33,609 nucleotides of DNA from Actinomycetota bacterium (GCA_009699705.1 WLNQ01000005.1:1-33609); one strand, 5' to 3'; positions 19,134-29,429 are shown, counted from the first letter of the stretch. Numbers and translations are program-made. The notes: generated by a model not told the origin, from the letters alone.

Positions 19134-20339
19134 CTATAGACCCGGAGCGGGAGTGACGAATCCGGCTAGTGTGTCGGCGTCTTCAATGTCTTCCCGCGTG
19201 ATGCCAAGTAAATAGAGCACGGAGTCTAAATACGGAACGTTCACGGAAGTGTCAGCAGCATCGCGCGCAGCAGCCTTGGCGTTGAATGCAACACCTAATC
19301 CGGCAGCCTCAAGCATGTCAATGTCGTTGGCACCGTCACCGATGGCGATAGTTCGACGCATCGGAATACCAAATTCGGCAGCGAATTCCTCGAGGGCTTG
19401 ACGTTTTCCGAGTCGATCAATGATTGGACCCTCTACTAGACCAGTGAGGAACCCATTCTCGACACCAAGTCGATTGGCGCGAAGTCGATCGATGCCAAGG
19501 TCATCGGCGATTGGGCTAATGACCTCAACAAAGCCACCCGATACCAAGCACACTCGATAACCCAAGGTTTTCAAAGTTCGACAAAGAGTACGAGCACCTG
19601 GTGTCAGCGAAATCTTGTCGCGAACTTTGGCTATTGACTCGACGGGAAGCCCTTTGAGTAGGGCCACTCGTTCACGCAGTGAAGCGGCAAAATCAAGTTC
19701 ACCGGCCATTGCGCGTTCGGTAATGCTGGCGACTTCGTTCAGCACGCCCGCTTCATGTGCGAGCAGATCAATGACTTCATTTTGGATGACCGTGGAATCG
19801 ACGTCCATGACAACTAAATGTTGTCCACGCCTATCTAGCCCGGCATCTTGAACAGCAATGTCTGCACCAGTTTCGAAGGCAGCCTGGGCAAGTGCACGCC
19901 GAATACTTGTTGTCGTGGCACCAGAAGCTTCAAACAGAATTGCAGTGACGGGGTAGCTTGCAATCCGTCGGATTCGATCGACGTTGGCGCCACGTTCGGT
20001 AAGTTCTTGGGCAACTCGCGTGATGGCTTCAGGGCGCAGCGGGGATCCGAGCAAGATGATTTGTATGCGATCGCGTTTCTTAGTTGAACTTTCGGCAACA
20101 TCTTGCTCGATGGATAGTTCAAGTTGCAGGCTCGTAGCCAAAGCGGTGACGGTCGCGATCGTGCCATCGACCAGGCTAGATTCAATGTCAATCAGAGCGG
20201 TGAGTACCAGTCGGTCTCGAATGACGAGCTGCTCGATATCGCGCACTATTGCCGAGGGTTCAAGCTGGGTGAAAAGACCTTTAGTCACGCCAGGTCGATC
20301 CTGGCCGGACAGCGTGATTAACAAGGTCTGGGTGCTCAT
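19134..20339 (-). CDS. serB: Phosphoserine phosphatase with N-terminal ACT-like region
   Basis: HAD motif VVMDVDSTVIQNEVIDLLA, SGGFVEVISPIA, AIGDGANDIDMLEAAGLGVAFNAK. Confidence 0.95.
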   Translation of the reverse strand: MSTQTLLITLSGQDRPGVTKGLFTQLEPSAIVRDIEQLVIRDRLVLTALIDIESSLVDGTIATVTALATSLQLELSIEQDVAESSTKKRDRIQIILLGSPLRPEAITRVAQELTERGANVDRIRRIASYPVTAILFEASGATTTSIRRALAQAAFETGADIAVQDAGLDRRGQHLVVMDVDSTVIQNEVIDLLAHEAGVLNEVASITERAMAGELDFAASLRERVALLKGLPVESIAKVRDKISLTPGARTLCRTLKTLGYRVCLVSGGFVEVISPIADDLGIDRLRANRLGVENGFLTGLVEGPIIDRLGKRQALEEFAAEFGIPMRRTIAIGDGANDIDMLEAAGLGVAFNAKAAARDAADTSVNVPYLDSVLYLLGITREDIEDADTLAGFVTPAPGL

Positions 20340-20385
20340 GACATACCAACGCTAGCCGCTACCCGGATCTTGGTGCGAGTCCGGC

Positions 20386-20391
20386 TAGGGT
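20386..20391 (+). promoter_or_regulatory. Predicted -10 TAGGGT, leaderless ABC ATPase gene
   Basis: TAGGGT-cattgc-GTG. Confidence 0.5.
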
Positions 20392-20397
20392 CATTGC

Positions 20398-21183
20398 GTG
20401 CCTGAGGTTCTGAAATGTGCTGACATCGTCGTGCGACGCGGGGCCAGACATCTGGTTGATCATGTTGACTGGGTGGTAAATGAGGGTGAACGTTGGGTGA
20501 TTTTGGGCCCAAACGGTGCTGGTAAAACCACATTGATGCTCGTGTGCTCGGGCCGGATGTTTCCGACCTCGGGCCTTGTTGAGCTACTGGGGGAGCGCCT
20601 AGGCAAGACAGACATGGCTGAGTTGAAGCCGCTGATCGGTTGGGCCAGTAGCGCAATGATGAATGACATTCCGCCCAGCGAACGGGTTGGCGATGTGGTG
20701 CTCACAGGCGCGTATTCGGTCACGGGACGCTGGCGGGAAGAGTATGAAAGCACCGATGTGGTGCGGGCGGCCAAATTGATGTTTGCCTGGGGGTTAAGTC
20801 ACCTGGCTCGGCGCACCTTTGGCACCCTGTCAGAAGGCGAACGCAAACGCACCTGTATTGCTCGTGCCCTGATGTCTAATCCGGAGTTGCTCCTTCTTGA
20901 CGAGCCTGGAGCCGGGCTGGACTTGGGGGGACGTGAAGACTTAGTTTCTCGCATGTCCGAACTGGCTTTGGATTCGTCTGAGCCAACACAGATTTTGATT
21001 ACTCACCACGTAGAAGAGATCCCTGCTGGTTTTACGCATGCACTCTTGATGCGTGATGGCAAAGTCGTCGCCCAGGGTGCGATTGCAGATGTCATCACCG
21101 GCCCTTGGTTAAGTGCCACGTTTGGACTGCCTATCAAGGTTTCCCGCGATGGTGAACGCTTCTTAGCGATGCGCGATGCCTAA
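20398..21183 (+). CDS. ABC transporter ATP-binding protein
   Basis: GPNGAGKTTLMLV, LSEGERKRTCIARALMSNPELLLLDEPGAGLD; GTG start. Confidence 0.9.
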   Translation: MPEVLKCADIVVRRGARHLVDHVDWVVNEGERWVILGPNGAGKTTLMLVCSGRMFPTSGLVELLGERLGKTDMAELKPLIGWASSAMMNDIPPSERVGDVVLTGAYSVTGRWREEYESTDVVRAAKLMFAWGLSHLARRTFGTLSEGERKRTCIARALMSNPELLLLDEPGAGLDLGGREDLVSRMSELALDSSEPTQILITHHVEEIPAGFTHALLMRDGKVVAQGAIADVITGPWLSATFGLPIKVSRDGERFLAMRDA

Positions 21184-21739
21184 CAACCGTATTTGGACGG
21201 TGCCAAACGCACTAAGCGTTACTCGACTTGTCGGAGTGCCGATTTTCCTATGGTTAGTTTTAGTACCCAAGGAAGATGGCTGGGCATTTCTGGTGCTTGC
21301 CATTGCTGGCGTTACCGATTGGCTCGATGGAGCCCTCGCACGGGCGCTGAATCAGCAGAGTCGAATAGGCGAGATTCTTGACCCCGCCGCGGATCGCCTG
21401 TACATCGCAGCCACCATCATTGGGCTGGCCATTAGGGGGATTATTCCTTGGTGGCTCGTCGTGATTTTGGTTGCAAGAGATGTGATGTTGCTTGGGTTGA
21501 TTCCACTCTTGCGTAAACACGGAATGCTGACCCTTCCAGTGACGATGGTTGGTAAGGCGGCAACCTTTTGTTTGTTGTGGGGATTTCCGACCTTGCTTTT
21601 GAGTTCTTTTGACAGTTGGCTTGGTGCCATCGCCGGTGCAGCTGGTTGGGCGTTCGCGCTGTGGGGTACAGGCTTGTATTGGTGGGCAGGCATTGACTAC
21701 ATCAGATCGGCCAGAGCTCTGTCGTCGCCGTCGCGCTAG
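21176..21739 (+). CDS. CDP-alcohol phosphatidyltransferase (PgsA-like)
   Basis: Motif [28 protein letters not shown] (DxxDGxxAR...GxxxDxxxD), TM helices. Confidence 0.9.
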   Translation: MPNNRIWTVPNALSVTRLVGVPIFLWLVLVPKEDGWAFLVLAIAGVTDWLDGALARALNQQSRIGEILDPAADRLYIAATIIGLAIRGIIPWWLVVILVARDVMLLGLIPLLRKHGMLTLPVTMVGKAATFCLLWGFPTLLLSSFDSWLGAIAGAAGWAFALWGTGLYWWAGIDYIRSARALSSPSR

Positions 21740-21789
21740 TTTGGCCATGGCATAGAGTTCGATCACTGTCAGCATGTGAAAGGGACGCC

Positions 21790-22167
21790 ATGAATCCGCA
21801 AGAGCTTCGCTACACCGCCGAACATGAATGGGTTCGACTTGTCGGAGATGTGGCCGAGGTCGGCATCACTGCCTATGCCCAAGAAGCGCTCGGAGACATT
21901 GTCTACGTCAGTTTGCCCAAGGTTGGGGATTCAGTAGCCGCGGGAGACGCCTGTGGAGAGGTTGAATCCACCAAAAGTGTCAGCGATATTTACGCCCCAC
22001 TCACTGGCACAGTGACCGAGGTTAATGACGTGCTCGATGCCAGCCCTCAGACCATTAACGAGGCTCCTTATCTTGGGGGCTGGCTCTTTAAGGTGAAATT
22101 AACGAACCCAACTGAGCCAGAGGCGCTGCTGAGCGCTGACCAATACGAGGAGCAAACGCGCGCCTAG
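21790..22167 (+). CDS. gcvH: Glycine cleavage system H protein
   Basis: [39 protein letters not shown]; lipoyl-Lys motif [18 protein letters not shown]. Confidence 0.97.
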   Translation: MNPQELRYTAEHEWVRLVGDVAEVGITAYAQEALGDIVYVSLPKVGDSVAAGDACGEVESTKSVSDIYAPLTGTVTEVNDVLDASPQTINEAPYLGGWLFKVKLTNPTEPEALLSADQYEEQTRA

Positions 22168-22190
22168 TAGTCGCGACTTGTGTCACAAGG

Positions 22191-22196
22191 TAGATT
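22191..22196 (+). promoter_or_regulatory. Predicted -10 TAGATT, leaderless garA-like gene
   Basis: TAGATT-ctcatc-ATG. Confidence 0.5.
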
Positions 22197-22202
22197 CTCA
22201 TC

Positions 22203-22697
22203 ATGCAACAGTGCCCGTCTTGCGCTAAATCGGTACCCATCGATGCGCATTTTTGCCCTGACTGTGGGGCAAACCTGCAGCAGAATCTCGAGTTCACTGG
22301 TGCAATCACTTCGGTAATTCCCTTGGCTGGCTCCGGCACCAGCGGTTCGATTGCTGCGGTTGGGGCTGGAAAGCAGCCGGGCATTAAAGCTGGTTCGGCG
22401 ATGCTCGTAGTTCATCGTGGACCTGGTGAGGGTACCGAGTTCCCACTTGACGCTGCCAAAGACGTGGTCACTATCGGGCGGGCGCCAGAAGCTGATTTAT
22501 TTTTTGATGATGTAACTGTAAGTCGCAGACATGCAGAGATTCGTCGCGGTGCTCAAGGCTGGAGTATTCGCGATGTCGGAAGTTTGAACGGTACGTATGT
22601 TAATCGAAAGCGTGTGGATGATCATCATCTCGCTGGCGGTGATGAACTTCAGATTGGCCGATTCCGGTTCGTATTTCTAGTCGGAACACAATCATGA
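22203..22697 (+). CDS. garA: GarA-like FHA-domain protein with N-terminal zinc ribbon
   Basis: CPSC...CPDC ribbon, then ITSVIPL linker and FHA core VTIGRAPEADLFFDDVTVSRRHAEIRRG...VGSLNGTYVNRKRV; gcvH-garA-merR synteny. Confidence 0.87.
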   Translation: MQQCPSCAKSVPIDAHFCPDCGANLQQNLEFTGAITSVIPLAGSGTSGSIAAVGAGKQPGIKAGSAMLVVHRGPGEGTEFPLDAAKDVVTIGRAPEADLFFDDVTVSRRHAEIRRGAQGWSIRDVGSLNGTYVNRKRVDDHHLAGGDELQIGRFRFVFLVGTQS

Positions 22698-23392
22698 GTG
22701 AAGCACCGCGCATCATCGTTGGCACAATAAGTATTGGCGAAGTTCTTTCGCTGCTCAAGCGTGAATTTCCCGATGTATCTATTAGTAAAATTCGATTCCT
22801 TGAAACTGAAGGTTTGGTCACACCCGAGCGAACACCTTCGGGGTATCGCAGGTTCACTGAACGAGATATTTCTCAATTACGCGCAGTACTCACGCTACAG
22901 CGAGATCAATACTTGCCACTTAAAGTTATCCGTGAGCATTTAGATTCTGAACCCGCGGATACACCATTGGTAGTTGCTGGTTCCGGGCTGCGCCCCGATG
23001 ACTTCCGAGCTGGGGCTGGTCGCGTACGGATGACTCGCACTGAGCTGGCAGAACTAGTTGAATTACCTGAAGCCACTGTTGCTCAGCTTGAGGCGTTCGG
23101 ATTGATCACGGTGACTGCTGGCGGACATTACGACGAAGATGCACTGGCTGTGGCGACAGTTGTGGCTCGGTTATCGGAATTTGGAGTTGAACCCCGGCAT
23201 CTGCGTTCTTTTAGAGTCACTGCCGATCGAGACAGCGGGCTTGTTGAGCAAATTGCTACTCCGTACTCCAAACCGCGGGATCGTGAAGCTGCCGCCCGCG
23301 CTCAGGAAACCATTCGGGAATTGGCGTCATTATTTGTACAACTGCATGCAACTCTGCTTCGCGCGGAACTCGTTCGCGGAGGCAAGGTCTAG
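22694..23392 (+). CDS. ftsR: MerR-family regulator (Rv1828/FtsR-like)
   Basis: ISIGEVLSLLKREFPDVSISKIRFLETEGLVTPERTPSGYRRFTERDI; ATGA overlap with garA. Confidence 0.85.
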   Translation: MSEAPRIIVGTISIGEVLSLLKREFPDVSISKIRFLETEGLVTPERTPSGYRRFTERDISQLRAVLTLQRDQYLPLKVIREHLDSEPADTPLVVAGSGLRPDDFRAGAGRVRMTRTELAELVELPEATVAQLEAFGLITVTAGGHYDEDALAVATVVARLSEFGVEPRHLRSFRVTADRDSGLVEQIATPYSKPRDREAAARAQETIRELASLFVQLHATLLRAELVRGGKV

Positions 23393-23396
23393 GGCT

Positions 23397-23402
23397 TAGG
23401 CT
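23397..23402 (+). promoter_or_regulatory. Predicted -10 TAGGCT, leaderless DUF151 gene
   Basis: TAGGCT-tgtgcc-GTG. Confidence 0.5.
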
Positions 23403-23408
23403 TGTGCC

Positions 23409-23876
23409 GTGCACGCTTTGGAGTTCATAGGTGTCCGAATGGAGATGCCTTCGAATACGCCGATCGTCCTACTCAAAGAAGTAGGCGGCTCTCGGGTTAT
23501 TCCTATTTGGATCGGAGCCGTTGAGGCGACCGCCATTGCCTATGCCACCCAAGGGGTGGTGCCACCAAGGCCGATGACTCACGATCTCATCAAGAACCTG
23601 CTCATGGCTCTGAACGTTGAATTGACTGAGGTTCGCATTGCTGACCTCATTGATGGGGTTTTCCATGCCGCTCTCATCTTCTCTAACGGGGTAGAAGTCA
23701 GTGCTCGGCCATCTGACGCTGTGGCCTTGGCTCTGCGCCTAGGAGTACCAATCACAGCTGCTCCGTACGTCCTCGAGGAAGCGGGTATCGAGATGCCCGA
23801 TGAGGAAGAGGATGAAGACGAAGTACAGCAATTCCGAGCCTTCTTGGACGAGATCTCTCCCGAGGATTTTCAATAA
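23409..23876 (+). CDS. Bifunctional nuclease family protein (DUF151)
   Basis: MEMPSNTPIVLLKEVGGSRVIPIWIGAVEATAIAYA...SARPSDAVALALRLGVPI; acidic tail. Confidence 0.93.
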   Translation: MHALEFIGVRMEMPSNTPIVLLKEVGGSRVIPIWIGAVEATAIAYATQGVVPPRPMTHDLIKNLLMALNVELTEVRIADLIDGVFHAALIFSNGVEVSARPSDAVALALRLGVPITAAPYVLEEAGIEMPDEEEDEDEVQQFRAFLDEISPEDFQ

Positions 23877-23877
23877 A

Positions 23878-23897
23878 GAACCCTCATCTGGAGGTTC
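23878..23897 (+). terminator. Weak hairpin after the DUF151 gene
   Basis: GAACC(c)TC-atctg-GA-GGTTC, 7 bp with one bulge; no strong T-tract. Confidence 0.3.
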
Positions 23898-23929
23898 AGA
23901 CTTTGCTCCGCAAAACACCGTGTGTTGCG

Positions 23930-23959
23930 TTGACCCGGGTACTACTTAGTTCGTAACGT
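23930..23959 (+). promoter_or_regulatory. Predicted housekeeping promoter of the second merR gene
   Basis: TTGACC-N18-TAACGT, about 45 nt before the RBS AGGAGG and GTG. Confidence 0.45.
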
Positions 23960-24009
23960 CGGTCTTGCCCACTTCCCCCAGTGGTTCCCAGGTGCACAGG
24001 AGGCAATTC

Positions 24010-24576
24010 GTGAACGCTGATCAACCACAGGTTGACCTGCAAGGTGCATTATTTGATGACGCGGATCTGCGGCCATTGCCAGCAGATATTGGGTATCGGG
24101 GGCCGATTGCCTGCTCAGCTGCCGGGATCACCTATCGCCAGTTGGATTATTGGGCTCGAACTGAACTTGTAGTGCCCAGCGTTCGCGGTGCACACGGATC
24201 AGGAACACAGCGTCTTTATAGCTTCCGCGATATTTTGGTGTTGCGCATTGTGAAGCGACTGATCGACACGGGCGTCTCGTTACCAAATATCCGGGCTGCA
24301 GTTGATCACCTTGCGCTGAGGTCAAGTGAAGACGTTGCTCGCATGACTCTTATGAGTGATGGGGCAACGATTTACGAATGTCGCAGTGCAGACGAAGTCA
24401 TTGACATCGTTCGCGGTGGCCAGGGAGTCTTTGGTATCGCGATCGACAGTGTTTGGCGCGAGGTCGAAGGAACCCTGGCAAACTTGCCAGGGGAGCGTCC
24501 AGACGGTGAATCTGTGATCTCCAACGATGCATCAGATGAACTTGCAGCCCGACGTGCGCGCCGCGTAGCCGGCTAA
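24010..24576 (+). CDS. MerR-family regulator (Rv1830-like)
   Basis: YRGPIACSAAGITYRQLDYWARTELVVPSVR..., RBS AGGAGG before GTG 24010; the track start 23965 is probably too early. Confidence 0.87.
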   Translation: MNADQPQVDLQGALFDDADLRPLPADIGYRGPIACSAAGITYRQLDYWARTELVVPSVRGAHGSGTQRLYSFRDILVLRIVKRLIDTGVSLPNIRAAVDHLALRSSEDVARMTLMSDGATIYECRSADEVIDIVRGGQGVFGIAIDSVWREVEGTLANLPGERPDGESVISNDASDELAARRARRVAG

Positions 24577-24608
24577 AAACCTGCTCGGTTATAGTTGAAC
24601 TGCTGATT

Positions 24609-24812
24609 GACCCCACGCGGGAGAGTCTTGCCATCACAGCCTGTGATGCTAGGCGCCGAAGGAGCAAATCTCCCCGACAACCTCTCAGGCAAAAGGACCG
24701 CATGGGGAAGGCACCTCTGGAAGGTGGGCTTCGGCCCCACCGACGGTGAAACTGATGCGAAGCATCGGGAAACTCTCAGGTCGCGATTATCGCGGGAGAC
24801 AGAGGGGGAGAT
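24609..24812 (+). promoter_or_regulatory. Tandem glycine riboswitch (two aptamers) upstream of gcvP
   Basis: Aptamer 1: CCCCACGCGGGAGAG...GCGCCGAAGGAGCAA..AACCTCTCAGGCAAAAGGACCGCATGGGG (closing stem 24611-24620/24698-24707). Aptamer 2: CCTCTGGAAGG...CCACCGACGGTGAAA...GGGAAACTCTCAGGT...GGGAGACAGAGG (24714-24719/24800-24805). TATAGT at 24590-24595. Confidence 0.95.
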
Positions 24813-24844
24813 GACACAGTCGTGTCTTCGACCCTGGGAGAAGT

Positions 24845-27703
24845 ATGTCCGCGCATGAGTTCACCTTCGTTGATCGTCATATCGGCCCAGATGAAACTGC
24901 TGTCGATCACATGCTTTCAACCCTTGGCTACCCAGACCTTGACGCGCTGACTGCTGCGGTTGTTCCTGAGGTCATTGCGTGGACCCAAGCGCTGAACCTG
25001 CCACCAGCTCTCGACGAGGCTGAGGTACTTGCTGAATTGCGTGGACTTGCGGCCAAGAACACTGTTCAGGTCAGCATGATTGGTCTGGGCTACTACGACA
25101 CCCATACGCCCGCGGTAATTCGGCGCAACGTTCTTGAAAATCCAGCTTGGTACACGGCATACACGCCATATCAGCCAGAAATTAGTCAAGGTCGACTCGA
25201 GGCGCTGATCAATTTCCAAACGATGATTGAAGATCTCACGGCGCTACCTGTTGCCGGTTCATCGCTCCTTGATGAACCGACTGCGGCTGCGGAAGCTATG
25301 ACGTTGGCGGTACGTCAGGGACCTAAAGGAGTGTCACGTTTCCTAGTTGATTCAGATACCCATCCACAAACTCTCGCGGTGTTGCAGACTCGTGCTGAAC
25401 CCATTGGTGTGGAGTTGGTTCTTGCTGATCTTGAGAAGGAATTTCCTGCAGGCCCGTGGTCAGGGGTTCTCGTGAGTTACCCAAGTTCTTCTGGGGTAGT
25501 CAAAGACATCAAAAAGATTATTGATGAAACCCACGCCCACGATGCAATCGCTGTTGTCACAGCTGATCTCTTAGCCCTCACCTTGTTGACACCTCCGGGT
25601 GAGCTTGGCGCTGACGTTGTCGTGGGTAGTGCGCAGCGCTTTGGCGTACCAATGGGCTTTGGTGGCCCACACGCTGGGTATATGTCAGTGCGTGCAGGTC
25701 TTGAACGTTCGTTACCTGGTCGACTTGTCGGTGTGAGTGTTGATGCTGATGGCAACACCGCGTATCGCTTGGCTTTACAGACCCGTGAACAACATATTCG
25801 TCGGGAAAAGGCAACAAGCAATATTTGTACCGCCCAGGTTTTGCTTGCAATTATTTCTGCGATGTACGCCAGCTATCACGGTCCAGTTGGACTCACCGCA
25901 ATGGCGCAGCGCGTTCATCGATCAGCATTAACTTTGCGCGCTGGACTAAAGGCGCTAGGCGTGGCAACAGGGGATCGACCGATCTTTGACACGGTTCAAT
26001 GGAGCGTGCCCGGTCGGGCTCAATTTATTGCTGACGCAGCTGCGGCGGCTGGGATCGCTATTCGCGTTGTCAATGACGACACTGTTTCTGCATCAACTGA
26101 TGAAGTGTCAAAAAATGAACATGTCGAGGCACTTTGGCGTGCCACTGATCCGAATTCAACTCTGATCTTCGCTGACGTATCGCAGAGTGTTGAAATTCAC
26201 GCGACGCGGACCTCGCCGTTTCTGTCCCACCCTGTTTTCACCACTCACCACAATGAAACATCCATGATGCGCTATCTGCGCAAACTTGCTGACCTAGATA
26301 TTGCTCTTGATCGCGCCATGATTCCACTGGGTTCATGCACCATGAAACTCAATGCAGCAACTGAAATGGAAAGCATCACATGGCCAGAATTTGCTGGTCT
26401 ACATCCGTTTACCGCTTTAGAAAATGCGAAAGGCTCGATTGAGCTTATCCAGAATCTCGAAAATTTCCTGGCTGAAGTTACCGGCTATGACGCTGTTAGC
26501 GTGCAACCAAATGCTGGTTCGCAAGGCGAATTTGCTGGACTTCTCGCGATCCGCAGTTACCACTTAGCGCAGGGGGACACCGATCGTGATGTGTGTCTGA
26601 TCCCAAGCAGTGCGCATGGAACCAACGCAGCTAGCGCTGTCATGGCTGGCATGAAAGTGGTCGTGGTCAAGTGTGATGAGCACGGCAACGTTGATGTGAG
26701 TGACTTGAAAGAGAAAATCGCTACTCACTCGGACAGTCTCTCGGCATTGATGATTACCTACCCATCGACTCATGGAGTGTTCGAAACTGCAGTGACCGAT
26801 ATTTGCGCGCTCGTGCATGATGCTGGCGGTCAGGTGTATGTCGATGGCGCCAATCTCAATGCACTTGTTGGATTAGCCAAACCTGGAAAGTTCGGCGCTG
26901 ATGTATCGCATTTGAACCTGCACAAGACCTTCTGTATTCCACACGGCGGCGGTGGCCCAGGCGTTGGTCCTGTTGGCGTTCGAGCCCACCTAGCGCCGTA
27001 TTTGCCGTCGCACCCTTTGCGTCCGGAGGCCGGACCATTGGGGCGTGGGCACGAAGATGGGGGAGTGGGTCCGGTAAGTGGGGCACCGTGGGGTAGCGCC
27101 GGAATTCTTCCTATTCCTTACGCTTACATCAGGCTTATGGGTGGTGAAGGACTCAAGCGTGCAACGCAGGTGGCGATCTTGTCGGCAAATTACATTGCTG
27201 CGCGACTCAACGACCACTTCCCAGTTCTGTACACCGGAAGTACCGGGCTAGTTGCGCACGAGTGCATCCTGGATGTGCGACCTATTACGGCAGCGTCTGG
27301 AGTCACCGTTGATGACATCGCCAAGCGTTTAATGGATTACGGCTTCCATGCGCCCACGATGTCATTCCCAGTTGCGGGCACCTTGATGATAGAACCAACT
27401 GAATCCGAGGATCTTGCTGAGATCGACCGTTTCATCAACGCGATGATTGCGATCAAACACGAAATCGATCTCGTCACTGCAGGGGAGTGGCCAATCGAGG
27501 AAAGCCCACTTCGCAATGCACCGCATACTGCGGATTGTGTTATCGGTGAGTGGACTAAGCCGTATCCGGCTCGCCTAGGTGCTTACCCCACTGGCAAGGT
27601 TTCACCATCGAAATATTGGCCGCCAGTACGTCGCATTGATGGTGCCTTTGGCGACCGCAATCTGGTGTGTAGTTGCCCGTCGATTCAAGAGTTGTCTGTT
27701 TAG
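24845..27703 (+). CDS. gcvP: Glycine dehydrogenase (decarboxylating), P protein
   Basis: [42 protein letters not shown] lysine [24 protein letters not shown]; 952 aa. Confidence 0.98.
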   Translation: MSAHEFTFVDRHIGPDETAVDHMLSTLGYPDLDALTAAVVPEVIAWTQALNLPPALDEAEVLAELRGLAAKNTVQVSMIGLGYYDTHTPAVIRRNVLENPAWYTAYTPYQPEISQGRLEALINFQTMIEDLTALPVAGSSLLDEPTAAAEAMTLAVRQGPKGVSRFLVDSDTHPQTLAVLQTRAEPIGVELVLADLEKEFPAGPWSGVLVSYPSSSGVVKDIKKIIDETHAHDAIAVVTADLLALTLLTPPGELGADVVVGSAQRFGVPMGFGGPHAGYMSVRAGLERSLPGRLVGVSVDADGNTAYRLALQTREQHIRREKATSNICTAQVLLAIISAMYASYHGPVGLTAMAQRVHRSALTLRAGLKALGVATGDRPIFDTVQWSVPGRAQFIADAAAAAGIAIRVVNDDTVSASTDEVSKNEHVEALWRATDPNSTLIFADVSQSVEIHATRTSPFLSHPVFTTHHNETSMMRYLRKLADLDIALDRAMIPLGSCTMKLNAATEMESITWPEFAGLHPFTALENAKGSIELIQNLENFLAEVTGYDAVSVQPNAGSQGEFAGLLAIRSYHLAQGDTDRDVCLIPSSAHGTNAASAVMAGMKVVVVKCDEHGNVDVSDLKEKIATHSDSLSALMITYPSTHGVFETAVTDICALVHDAGGQVYVDGANLNALVGLAKPGKFGADVSHLNLHKTFCIPHGGGGPGVGPVGVRAHLAPYLPSHPLRPEAGPLGRGHEDGGVGPVSGAPWGSAGILPIPYAYIRLMGGEGLKRATQVAILSANYIAARLNDHFPVLYTGSTGLVAHECILDVRPITAASGVTVDDIAKRLMDYGFHAPTMSFPVAGTLMIEPTESEDLAEIDRFINAMIAIKHEIDLVTAGEWPIEESPLRNAPHTADCVIGEWTKPYPARLGAYPTGKVSPSKYWPPVRRIDGAFGDRNLVCSCPSIQELSV

Positions 27704-28479
27704 CGGGGGTAACGCAGCACTCCTGTTGTTGAATAGGTTGCGATGAGCTGGCCGCTGAGATCAAGGATGCTTCCTTCACCATGGAGGCGTCCTTGGCCCG
27801 CGTAACGTGTGGTTGAGCGCAAGATGATGCCTGAAGCCAGATCGGCTGGCTCGAGCAAGGTGATGTTTTGTACCAGCACGTTGCCTGCCATTCGGCCAGC
27901 AGAAGCTTGCGGCATTTCTTTAAACTCACGAACCGAGGCCATCACTGCAGGCTCGGTTGCAAGTGCTACGAGTGCGCGAGCCATCGAAGGTGTCGGCTGG
28001 GCATCTAACCAGTAGTTTACGGCTGCCAACTCTTCGCCGGACCCCTGCCAGTGTCGCGCATGCTCAGGCCAAAGGCCCGCGCTGGTGGGTTCCCAATCAG
28101 AAACATCAAGTGGTGTGGCACCTGGATTTCGGTGATGGATGAAATCATCTTCATCAACAGTCAACATGATTTCACTACGCGAAACGACAACATCGCCCTG
28201 GCAGTACGTCAAGGTCAAAAACGCAAACGAACGACCGTTCTGCAAAGTATCGACCTTGATGCGCGCTGGCTTGCCACTCTCACCGCTGTTGGCGAAAACA
28301 GTTTGAATCGAAATAACTCGTTTGCCGGGCGCTGCTAATTCAGCAACGAGCACAAGCTGAAAGAGTTGGAAGGCACCAAAAATTCCGCCATGCGCTGTGT
28401 GCGTAGTCTCTACTGCAAACTCGAGACCATCTTGATTGATGCGCGACAATATTTCGATGTTTTCAGCCACAGTAGGCAT
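27700..28479 (-). CDS. TesB-like double-hotdog acyl-CoA thioesterase
   Basis: [66 protein letters not shown] and second hotdog. Confidence 0.75.
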   Translation of the reverse strand: MPTVAENIEILSRINQDGLEFAVETTHTAHGGIFGAFQLFQLVLVAELAAPGKRVISIQTVFANSGESGKPARIKVDTLQNGRSFAFLTLTYCQGDVVVSRSEIMLTVDEDDFIHHRNPGATPLDVSDWEPTSAGLWPEHARHWQGSGEELAAVNYWLDAQPTPSMARALVALATEPAVMASVREFKEMPQASAGRMAGNVLVQNITLLEPADLASGIILRSTTRYAGQGRLHGEGSILDLSGQLIATYSTTGVLRYPR

Positions 28480-28532
28480 GATTTTTAACCCTTGTCAGTA
28501 TGTGAAATAAGCGTCGTGCCGAGAAAAAGGAT

Positions 28533-29429
28533 TTAGCCTCGTGGATCACCAGGAATCTGAATATCGGTGAAGCGCATTGGTGCGCCAAAGGTGTCGGCTG
28601 GATCTGCAAGCAGGGTGTGCTCGTCACGGGCAATGATTTTGACATTCTTGGAGGCCAAGAACTTCTCAGCGCGATCAAGATCAAGCACTTGCCATGCAAC
28701 TGCGTGGCACATGTCGCCATTCAATGCGAGGTCTTTGCCAGCAATGGATTCAGCTTCGAGTGGCTGGGCGATCTCAACGATGGTGTTTTCGCCAACGAGT
28801 ACATACACGTTACGTGTACCGGTCAGGTCTGAGGTCGACTCATGGAGCTTCTTGCCCATCAATGTGCCGGTAAACAGGTTCACAGCCTTGTCGATGTCGG
28901 CTACGACCACAGTTGCGTAAGAAAGGCGAACGAGGCCTAGTGGCTGCTTTTCCCAAGCCAACTCGTCAAAGTCAGGGGAGTAGCGTGGATCAACGGGCAT
29001 CACATGTGGGTAGAACTCAAGTTGAGTGTGGGTATCGCGTGGGTGCGTGAAAAGCGAGCCCGAGGTAGGGCGCTCCGGCAAAGCCACTCCACCGTCGGTG
29101 ACGACTCGAACACCCAGATCGGTCATTTGCTGCCAGGCTGCACCGACATCGTCCAGGTACCAGGCCAGTGAATGCCAATGCTGGCCAAAACGTGCATAGA
29201 AACGTCCAACCGGCATTTCCTCTGCGCCAGGAATCTTGCTTGCAGCCATAGGTTCGATAATTGCGTCGCCAATAACAACCAAGGACGCGTCACGCTTCTC
29301 GATCTCAGAGAAACCGTTGTCCATGATGCCGCGAGTGGGCTGGAAGATTTCGTCGTACCAAGCATCAAGCTCAGCAAGATCATCAGAGATATGAATAATG
29401 TGAAAGAGTTTTCCGATTTTGAACGTCAT
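28533..29429 (-). CDS. VOC (glyoxalase/dioxygenase superfamily) protein, two VOC modules
   Basis: FHIIHISDDLAELDAWYDEIFQPTRGI...; second module LSYATVVVADIDKAVNLFTGTLMGKKLHE; RBS GGAGAG. Confidence 0.8.
   Translation of the reverse strand: MTFKIGKLFHIIHISDDLAELDAWYDEIFQPTRGIMDNGFSEIEKRDASLVVIGDAIIEPMAASKIPGAEEMPVGRFYARFGQHWHSLAWYLDDVGAAWQQMTDLGVRVVTDGGVALPERPTSGSLFTHPRDTHTQLEFYPHVMPVDPRYSPDFDELAWEKQPLGLVRLSYATVVVADIDKAVNLFTGTLMGKKLHESTSDLTGTRNVYVLVGENTIVEIAQPLEAESIAGKDLALNGDMCHAVAWQVLDLDRAEKFLASKNVKIIARDEHTLLADPADTFGAPMRFTDIQIPGDPRG

Noticed and set aside
23914-23926. AACAC-cgt-GTGTT inverted repeat upstream of the second merR promoter
   Set aside because: Only 5-bp arms, and MerR sites usually lie between -35 and -10; too weak to call an operator.
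24607-24858. 83-aa ORF across the riboswitch
   Set aside because: Fully explained by the conserved tandem glycine aptamers; translation has no family resemblance.
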